A DNA stretch of 64,000 nt from Mermis nigrescens (lineage: Eukaryota > Nematoda > Enoplea > Mermithida > Mermithidae): positions 160,001-224,000 of the forward strand of contig JAVLUZ010000190.1 of the NCBI GenBank assembly GCA_036768485.1, written 5' to 3'. How positions within the stretch are numbered: the stretch's first letter is position 1; each line of letters opens with the position of its first letter. Made by a program: the position numbers and the translations under genes. This document shows positions 17,107 through 64,000 of this stretch, piece by piece. The notes under the pieces are model-generated. The model had not been told where the DNA came from, ran no database searches, and saw only the letters and a program-made list of their open reading frames with translations.

Positions 17107-17304
17107 CTCTAGTGGGTCTTCCGAGAAAGTGGGTCTAGCGGGACGGTTGCAAAACGGTGGGTCTAGCGGGACACCTCATTATGCTCGTGGTGGGTCTAGC
17201 GAGACTTCCGGTGGGTCTAGCGGGACGAAAAAGGGGTCTAGTGGGACGGTGGGTCGAGCTCGACGGTAGGTCAAGCGGGATGGTGGGTCTAGCAAGACGG
17301 GACC
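17107..17304 (+). repeat. Arr1 right terminal array
   Basis: Seven to eight degenerate units of GGTGGGTCTAGCGGGAC type, spaced 17-24 bp. Inverted partner of 7104-7266. Confidence 0.85.
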
Positions 17305-17437
17305 ATTTAATCGGCACTTTCTGGTTGATGTCAAGCATTTTTGCAAATAACTTATGTTTTTTGTAAGTTTCTGGTCCTAATTTTTGCCTTGTTTTCCGCA
17401 GAATGCTCTTATTCTTGTCCTTATGATGTGTCTAGAC

Positions 17438-17720
17438 CAGATATGCATTTGGGAGGTTGAGGGGGTCTTACTTGATGCTTATAATAAATAAATGGAAAAT
17501 TTGTAGAGAAAAATTAAGCAAAAAAGGCTAAATGAAAATGAAAAAATTTATTTGAAAGTGTTTGAAAATGACTCGAAACTGTTAATTAGCATCGTTCTAA
17601 CGCTATTTTAGCATTTTAACATAGCAGTTTTTGACGCCATTTCGGCCCAAAAAAGCTCAAAATTTGACTCCCCCCAAGACCAGCTGATTACCCCTAAAGA
17701 GGCCATGCTGTGCATCTATG
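17438..17720. mobile_element. Family C short element, copy 2
   Basis: 283 bp between gtctagac and gtctaacc (6 of 8 match). Ends CAGATATGCA ... TGCATCTATG are a good inverted repeat. Non-coding. Confidence 0.75.
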
Positions 17721-17739
17721 GTCTAACCCCTTCACGTGC

Positions 17740-18754
17740 TGGTTTACAAGTAAGGTTTTGACCTCAACAAAGATAATGCGCGAAAAAGCTTCTTGCAAGA
17801 AGAACATTCCAAATGAAGAAGTATAATTGAGGAAGAATCGAGAAATATGCCCTAAAAATTAGAAATATAAAAAGTAACAAAAGATAAAGCTTTTAATGAT
17901 TGCATTGCAAGCATATGAGCTCCCAAAATTTTAGCTCGTTGCCCGCTTCGCAGATTCGATACCAAGCAGAAACATTACAAAATGAGAAGCTCAGTCAGGA
18001 AACTTTTGTAAAATTACTAAGCTAATGTTTTTAGAATTAAAGCAGTAAATTACCCTCTTTGCATCAAAAGTTGGTCTCACTCAAAAATTTTACGGTTCGA
18101 TTAAAAATTAATGCGTCCTTTATATCCCGAAAAACCGTTTTCAGTTATCCGTAGACGTTAGGGTTTAATGTTGCTGCCAATAAGCAGGTCAAACAATGTT
18201 GAAAAAATCAAAAAAGTTTCCATTGACAATGACTTGGCTTTATAGAATGGTGGACGCTGAGATACCATGCACATTCAGTGTGTGCAGTCTAAACACCAAG
18301 AAATTGTTATTAAATCGTAAATTAGATCGATCATTGCGAAAAATTCAAGCGATTAATTCCATTCTTGTAATTCTATAAGTTAAGCAATATTATGCGAATC
18401 GATAGGATGCTATTATAATTACACTGAAAAGAGTAGAAACAAGCTCACCTCTGGTTTTCGCCGTTTTTAATTATTACAGGTCACGCATTGTTTTTCACTA
18501 AGATTATTTTTCATCTTATTTGCGTCATCATGATGCTTATTGGAAATTTCTTATAACTATAAAATGTCAGACTATATCTTGCTGCACGAATTGGAGGAAT
18601 TTTAAAATTTGCCATATTATTCACAGGGTTAATAGTGGGAAACAGCATTGAAACGACCGTTGAAGCATTCTGTCAAAATACATAGGTGCTAACCACATTT
18701 TTCAATATGTGTTTGAGCTTAAGACAATTGATGATTGATTTTTTCTATTTTTAG
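17740..18754. other. No confident feature
   Basis: AT-rich. A 60-codon frame at 18196 ('MLKKSKKFPLTM...') could hold the start of gene 2 but has no supporting join to 18755. Confidence 0.3.
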
Positions 18755-27549
<8,795 letters not shown>

Positions 27550-28334
27550 ATTAAGCGCGCTACAATTAGCTAAGCTCCCTGCTTCAAAAATATTCCAGAT
27601 AAAAAGTAAAGAGAGGAAATAAACGTTGTGGATTTTCTATATACGAGTATATGTCTACGATCGCGCTTAAAAGTCTCGTAATCACATTATGAATCTTTTC
27701 TGAATTAGTTTTTTGCGTGAGAATGCATGCACATAAATTTAGCAGAAAACAGTTTTTTATGGTATTTATCCTCGAGCATCCTATATTTACTTGAATCCCC
27801 AAAAATTCTTCAATGTAGTGCTACTGTATACAAGAATTACAAAGATAAAAATTTGTTGATCCTCTTTAGATGCCTGCCCTTAATCTTCACTGCAAAAAAT
27901 CGGCGAATCGTAAAAAGGGTCTGTCTCGTTATAACTATTGTCTCGGCCTAACAAGCTCTTGGATTAATCAATCCAAAAACGATGTTTTGGATTACGAAGG
28001 TCTTGTAAGCAAAAAATACATAGAGATTTTATTCTACAATAAACTTGCGGATTTCACTGACGCAGTTCCTGAATAATCTGGAAAATTGATTTAAGAAAAT
28101 GAAATTGCATTGAGATTTCTCATTAAACTTAACGAACCGCAAAAAATGAATAATTCGAAAATATATTATGCCAAGCTATAAGTTAGGCGTACCTGCCTAG
28201 ATGGCAATGCTGAATAGCTGATTAAGGTTGAATTTCATTTCAATGATTCAACTAATCTATTATTTTGAATGTGCGCACCTGAGTGCTTATAAGAAAAGAG
28301 AGAAATGTTTCTCAGTATAATTAATAATGAACGT

Positions 28335-28552
28335 GGTGGTGGTCTGGTTGGACCCTTGGAATCTAGAGAACTTCATAACTTAATTTTCAACGTTTTTTCG
28401 TGTTTTTCACGATTTTTTTGATGCTAATGATTAGAGCTCGATGAGTAACGCTGCAAATGGTATTTTGTTACCCTTACTAATCATTTCTCTGCACTTTTTT
28501 GACCTTTAAACATTTTTGAACTTACCAATTCAGTAGCTAACTCTGTATGGTG
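28335..28552. mobile_element. Eroded family B copy (B10)
   Basis: Recognised by the ordered interior words 'gatttttttgatgctaatga', 'gctcgatgagtaacg' and 'ttttgacctttaaa'. Ends and duplication are lost. Confidence 0.5.
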
Positions 28553-29143
28553 ATGAATGAGGCTTTCATCAGGCGCTTGAGAACACGGTTTTTGAAGAAG
28601 GGAGATGCTTTCGTCACTTCATTGAATCATTATTACCCGGAGAGTAATCGCGCGATATTTAATTATCGAACAATCTCAAATAAGTTTGCGGATTTTTTTC
28701 CGAATTTCAATTCCGAATAAAAGCGAATAATGTAATTTTAAAGAAATTCGCTGAAGTTTGACGTTAAGGTCAATTAGATATGATTGCAACCACAGCACTG
28801 GGTGTGAAGCAAGTTTGATCACCCAATATCAGAAAGACCCCCAGAATATAATTGACTCCTAGAATTGAATTTTTCGCGATTTTTTTTCACTAAATCGCCC
28901 CATTAGTCAGTCTCCTATAGTTTGTTTTTTTGACCTAGTGTGTGGATCCGCTCGGAAAACTTACATCTTTGTTACTGTAGAGCTCGCTTTTTCCCTTGCT
29001 CGCCGGAGTCGATAGCGAATTATTTTATAGATATGGCAGGTCGAGTGATGGAGAAATCGGGTGTTACAGTAATAAGTGAATTGGTTCTCCGGGCGAATTC
29101 ATGCACTAGCTTAAAAAAATAGACTATTTGATTTGGTTTACAC

Positions 29144-29179
<36 letters not shown>

Positions 29180-29835
29180 GGTTTATCTCAACTCGAAATC
29201 CTTTTCTTATAAAAAAGGCGAACTCATTTGAAGCATACTCATACCATAGATTTTTTTAAATAATTTTTTAAAAATGTTAGCATAATTTCAATTGTTGTGA
29301 ATACTCACTTTATCGAATATGAACGCATAGTAATTTCATAATATAAGTTTTACATGATGATGTTACTGCGCGGTATACAGCATTTAATTAAAATTATTAC
29401 AGAATTATTTTTGTTGTCCGTTTGTAATTTTTTAATTCGTAAAACGCGTTTAAATGTTTAACTTACATACTTGTATTCCTTTTTTATTATTCGTTTACAT
29501 CACGGTTTAAAATGAAGCATTCGTGTCTTATGTTACCAGTTTTTAGGTTATGGTCTCATATGTCTGTATGATATGCTGGTTGAGGATGCTTTTCATTAAA
29601 TAAAAATTTCTAAATCGAATTAGCATCTGAAATGTGCTTAAATATGTACGTGCAGAGTTCACTAAATGTGGGTTGAGATTAAGACCCCTAGAATCCAAAA
29701 TACTCCCACATATTACGGTTGATCCTTAGAATTCAATTTTTACATTTTTGGGATTTTTGTCCCATCTGAACCCAAAATAGATATACAGCAAGAACTGACT
29801 TTTTGGTGTTATTTTTGGCAATTCTGTTCCATTGG

Positions 29836-29989
29836 CAGGCACGTATCTGGGGGGAAAGTGGGGGGGGGGGTTCAATACCTTCCAAAATTCAGAAAATCGG
29901 AAAAATAGGGTTTTTTAAACGTTATTTTGTGCTATTTTTGGCCTTTTTGGGCTTAGTCCCCCAAGATGAGAACGCCAGCTACGTGCCTG
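29836..29989. mobile_element. Family A short element, copy A3
   Basis: 154 bp, ends CAGGCACGTATCT ... AGCTACGTGCCTG, flanked by tccattgg and tccatcgg (one mismatch). Internal text matches A1 closely ('aaacgttattttgtgctatt'). Confidence 0.92.
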
Positions 29990-30673
29990 TCCATCGGACC
30001 CACCTAAATCGGGCCGCTGCCCATCTATGATCTAAAATCCTTACGCCCATGTGTGCATAACGCGATTGCCTGTTTTTGATTTTCATCCAGGACAGATTTT
30101 TTGTAATACCTATAGCCTGTTTCAAAAAATTTTGGGTATACCCTAAGAACTATCACCGATATCAATAAGCTGAACAGGTTGCGTTTATTGCATTGATCTG
30201 ATAAAATTGAAATTGAGAACCAACAGAATTTATGTTAGGGTGATTTTCAACAGCAATCACAAAAGAGACAAAAAACAAAATTTAGATGGAAAGCAATCGA
30301 TTACTCTTTCTCCAATAGCTATTATAGAAATACAAATGACATATTGATCTTTTACCATGAATTTTAGCTATAATAGAACATTGTTTATCAAAGGAACGAA
30401 TCGACCACTATAAATAACTATATAAACTAAGTACCATTGAACCAATGCACATTTCAGAGATAAACTTTTTCCAATCGCGAAAGTTAACTTAAAACGCTTT
30501 GCAAAATCAAAACAACCGGTAGTTGTGCGCTTGTGATTGATTTGCCTTCGTGAACTCTAGTGCGATTTGAATTTCACAATCGTTAAAGTATATCTCTGAA
30601 ATATGCCCTTAAGCCTAAACCTCAAGATTGTTGGTGCGACAGAAGGCTCTCTAAAGATTAACGTATCGAGATG

Positions 30674-30900
30674 TATAGTCTGTTTCGTTTAACTTTGAGG
30701 TTTTTGAAAAAGTTTAAAGCGATACAAAAGTGTTTTAAACTAATACAGTAAATAGGATATTCTACAGTATGCCGAGTTATATAGAGACGTATGCATGTGT
30801 TAAGCCGCATTACTGCATCAAAAGTTCAAACCACTTTTGTAGCCTGATTCTTGTGGAAACATTTAGAAGAAAACCGCAAAGTTAAATGAAACAGACTATA
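30674..30900. mobile_element. Family G short element, copy 2
   Basis: About 227 bp. TATAGTCTGTTTCGTTTAAC at the left mirrors GTTAAATGAAACAGACTATA at the right. Part of the interior recurs inverted at 61.9-62.07 kb. Confidence 0.78.
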
Positions 30901-31298
30901 GACATTTGTGCAACAAAATTTTTGCGCTTCTGAACTTCTAAAACTCTTGAAGAAGAAAGAAGAAAGAAATTTTATTACTAATGAACCAAAGTGATAAAAT
31001 ATGGAATGACGAGTTACATAATAGATACAAATTAGTAACGGGACATGCGAGTCAATGTGATGACAATTTTTACGACTATAGTTCGAAGGTGTTTGGTGCA
31101 ATAGACCCAAATGTAAGGACTGCACTGCAAGCAATGTGCTCTCCTAGAGAATAAACTACAATTTAATCTGATCGTAATACATTGCAGTTTTTTATTGTGA
31201 TATTTGTTTAAACTCATACTTATTCAAAGTTCATTTCATCAGCAAACTTCATGCCGTGCAGTCGCTTCTTCTGCTTTCTGTTGCTTACCTTTTGAGCT

Positions 31299-61435
<30,137 letters not shown>

Positions 61436-61899
61436 ATTTATGTACAACGCTAACGTATGCAGATTAAATCGCTTTATTGTATAATTTACGGATAACGATC
61501 TCCACGTGTGTTTGCTATAATTATTTGTCTTAAATCATGTTCGGTATTACTGTGTATTTTTGATGTTTGGCACACAGAAACGTGTGATGCATTACTCGTA
61601 GATTATAATTTAATTGTCCTACTTTTTCTATCAGTCAGAATTTTAAGTTTCGGGAAAGTAAGAAATTTATCGTTAGTTTTTGATCAAATGTACCTACATA
61701 TTTTAAATTAAATTTAAAATCAATTCAACAGGTATCATCTATTCGAAACTAATAAATGCTGATACTTTGTAGTGCACTTGAAAATAATTGTAAATATGTA
61801 CAAGTCTAAGCGTGCTTATTTTGAGATAGATTTCCTTCTACCTTAGTAATATTTCATTTATCTTTGCGGTTCTGTTTTGAATTTAGTCCGCATGAATTA

Positions 61900-62070
61900 A
61901 GCTACAAAACTGGTTTAAACTTTTGATGTAGTGATGCGGTTTGGCAATAGCAAACATCTTACCGTAAGTCGATATACTGTAGAATGTCATACGTATAATC
62001 TTAGTTTAAACCATTTTTATAGGCACTTAAAATTTTTTCAAAAACCCTAACGTTTAATGAAACAGACTAT
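61900..62070. mobile_element. Family G element fragment, copy 3
   Basis: Ends with 'gtttaatgaaacagactata'. The part 'gctacaaaactggtttaaac' is the reverse complement of G2 text at ~30805-30840. The left end is not preserved. Confidence 0.55.
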
Positions 62071-62138
62071 AAACATCGACAGATAAAGTCTGTAGAAAGC
62101 CAGCCTACAAGCATATAGGCCGAGGGTCTGGACTGAAC

Positions 62139-62387
62139 CATATGTAGGTGGGCAGCACCAAAATTCTAGGAGGGTGCAAGATTTCTCAAAAGTTAAAAAA
62201 TGGTCTTAAAAATGATGATATGGCGTAAAAACATCGTTTTTCAATGTTTCTCATGGAGCAGTGTATATTAGCATCAAAAACCGCGAGGAATCAGAAAATT
62301 TCAAAAATGGAATTCTGGGGTATTTTGGTTTGTGGGGGGATTTGGCCTCCTGGGGTGCATACTGCTAACCCCTCACGCACACGTATG
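62139..62387 (-). mobile_element. Family B short element, copy B8
   Basis: 249 bp, flanked by gactgaac and gacaaaac (6 of 8). More diverged than other copies. Confidence 0.82.
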
Positions 62388-62883
62388 GACAAAACCCGAG
62401 GGCTATCTACTGCTCTAAATCGGCCGTTTAGAGTGTACATTATTCGGATAAAAAGATATTTTATTCGAAAAGTAAGTTTTTTCATGAGGTATAATTGATT
62501 ATAAATAATGTTTACTGTGCTTCGATCTGGATAGGATTTGTTTGTTGATTGTCGTGGACGGGCAATTACATGAGATTTGCGTCACCTGTTTAAGTTACCA
62601 AAAGTCAACTTCTCTATTTGGGTAATAATAGTTAAAAAGTTGTATATAGACTAAGTGGGGAAATTATTTCTAGTAATAACCAGTTTGTCCGTGATTAAGA
62701 AGTTTTGATTTCCCAAAATTTAAAATTTGAGGAATATTATAATTCTTTGATTAAAAAAGCTTTCTCTATATGTATTTTAATACGCAAATCATTTTTTTCG
62801 CTTGATGAATGTAACCTTGTTAGAGCTAAGGCCCTTAGCACAGGTGGTGGGAAAGGTTCACTAGGTTTACGAGGAGTAAGCCG

Positions 62884-63150
62884 CATACGTGGGCAGCAAG
62901 AAATTTCTGGGAGGGGGGTGCAAGATTTTTCTGAAGGTCAAAAAATGGCCTAAAAATGGTGGTATGGTGATAACAACACCATTTTTCGACGTTTCTCGTC
63001 AAGCACTATCCATTGGCATCAAAAAATTGCGAAAAAAACGAAAAAAACGAGAAAAAAATTGAATTCTGGGGAGGGGGTATTTTGATTTTGGGGGGGGGTA
63101 TTTTGGTTTCTGGGGGGTGCATACCCCCCAAACCCCCACGCCCAGGTGTG
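62884..63150 (-). mobile_element. Family B short element, copy B9
   Basis: 267 bp between gtaagccg (62876-62883) and gttagccg (63151-63158). The other copy of the duplicated host sequence has a single gttagccg and no insertion, which fixes the borders exactly. Confidence 0.96.
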
Positions 63151-63337
63151 GTTAGCCGAATGAAGAACTCAAATGTTTGTCTAAATAGCGGCGTAAACAT
63201 AGCATTGGAACCAATTCACGGTTTTGAAGGAATTTAAAAAATATTGTAAAAAATTTGATATTCATATTTGATCCTAATATTAGCATTTTCCTCGATAAAA
63301 TTTTCCTTTCCAACTTTCTAGGACCTTGACGGCAGAC

Positions 63338-63557
63338 CATACATGTTATGACTCGAAATTTGGGGGTCTTGGCCATTTTAAAGGGAGGGGGTAAATTACC
63401 ACAAATTTTTGGCCAAAACACGCTTAAAAAACGGTCAAAAAGTTCAATTTTTTCCAAAAATCGGGGGGAGGGGCTTGAAAATTTTCTGGCTTGGGGGCCG
63501 GTTGGGGGGACGTCCGACTTCGGATGAGGGGATCCCCCTCCCCCTGTTACATGTATG
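63338..63557. mobile_element. Family D short element, copy 2
   Basis: 220 bp at the same position as D1 in the duplicated segment. Left end CATACATGTTA has one change from D1; flanks are cggcagac and ctgcagac as in D1. Confidence 0.85.
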
Positions 63558-64000
63558 CTGCAGACCCCACATACACGTCTGGTTCAATTATATTCATATT
63601 GTACATTTTGATGTTTAAAACTTTTTTCATATCTATACATGATCTTAAACCAATTTTTCCTCTCCACCCATTTCTCGTCTTCGTTCCTCGCTGGATACTG
63701 AATTTTCAACAAATATATTTTTTGAAGCCTTATTATTGAATACGATAACGAACGTATCTTTATTTCATGCATAATTGAAACGCGTCATTCTGAGACTCGC
63801 TTTTCAGCGGATACCAAATCTTTGGAAATTTGTTTTGTATTTTCGTGAACATTAATCGAAACGGGTCGGCGGTATTAGAGCAACGCTATTCACAAGAGCG
63901 ACAGTAGTCAGAAGCGCGACACAGCATAGCTTATTACGTTGCCGTGTGTTAATAAGAAAATAAAACATGTTTTTATACAGTACTTAAAACTCAAGTCAGA

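Larger units (their letters stand above)
7104..17304. mobile_element. 10.2 kb element with inverted terminal arrays (Arr1)
   Basis: The left end (7104 to ~7266) and right end (~17107-17304) are inverted copies of an array built from units like GGTGGGTCTAGCGGGAC, spaced by short variable linkers (the linker around 'cctcatta' is shared by both). The block is flanked by the 9 bp direct repeat ATTTAATCG at 7095-7103 and 17305-17313, which I read as a target duplication. Inside are K copy 1, foldback F1 and the hAT element, all nested. I see no protein clearly belonging to the outer element, so it is probably non-autonomous or has lost its gene. Confidence 0.65.
27550..31298. other. Intergenic region with element remnants
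   Basis: No confident exon. It holds an eroded family B copy (~28335-28552), a short (CA)n at 29142-29177, A3 (29836-29989) and G2 (30674-30900). 28850-28900 and 29650-29780 are fragments of 'cccccagaat' type elements. Confidence 0.55.
62829..64000 (+). repeat. Duplicated segment, copy 2 (filled-site copy)
   Basis: Matches 23190-24032 almost base for base except for the B9 insertion and small indels (for example extra text at 63630-63690). Continues past the window edge, including the start of the Arr2 array. Confidence 0.88.

Noticed and set aside
17107..17304. CRISPR array, because of short direct repeats
   Set aside because: Units and spacers are degenerate, an inverted partner exists at 7104-7266, and the setting is a eukaryotic genome.

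Overview
The window looks like nuclear DNA of a repeat-rich, AT-rich invertebrate animal. The signs are split genes with GT-AG introns (62 bp to several kb), long (CA)n and (TTA)n microsatellites, a non-LTR retrotransposon, and many short hAT-type DNA elements. I cannot name the species from sequence alone. The only host gene I recognise is alkylglycerol monooxygenase (AGMO).

Layout. 0.85-5.76 kb (+): seven exons of AGMO, whose N-terminal exons lie off the left edge. 5.8-18.7 kb: no host gene. This stretch holds a ~10.2 kb nest: an outer element whose inverted ends are arrays of ~18 bp GC-rich units (7104-17304), inside it a repeat I call K with a foldback tail F, and inside that a broken 5.56 kb hAT transposon (9097-14657) carrying four short elements. 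18.75-27.55 kb (+): exons of an unrecognised gene, here gene 2. 27.6-31.3 kb: intergenic, with mobile-element remnants. 31.3-61.4 kb (+): a chain of mostly phase-compatible exons, here gene 3, running from a signal peptide through a glycosylated region, a Cys-rich exon and one membrane helix to a short tail. Its introns are filled with repeats: a dead LINE on the minus strand (40442-44890), two array-ended elements (about 37.2-38.3 and 47.3-48.5 kb), and K/F copies arranged as an inverted pair at 53-61 kb around the membrane exon. 62.1-64.0 kb: a second copy of the 23.2-24.0 kb sequence, interrupted by a short element that the first copy lacks.

The most informative signal is the mobile DNA. 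Several short families (A, B, C, D) have inverted ends and ~8 bp target duplications. Family B alone has at least nine copies, and one has a matching empty site within this same window. Its duplications approximate GTnnnnAC, which fits the Ac-type hAT preference nTnnnnAn. A separate set of elements shares one architecture, inverted terminal arrays of ~17-21 bp GC-rich units, while each member has its own unit sequence. I do not recognise that group as a named superfamily. Exon joins were checked by hand for splice sites and reading phase; no database search or alignment was run.
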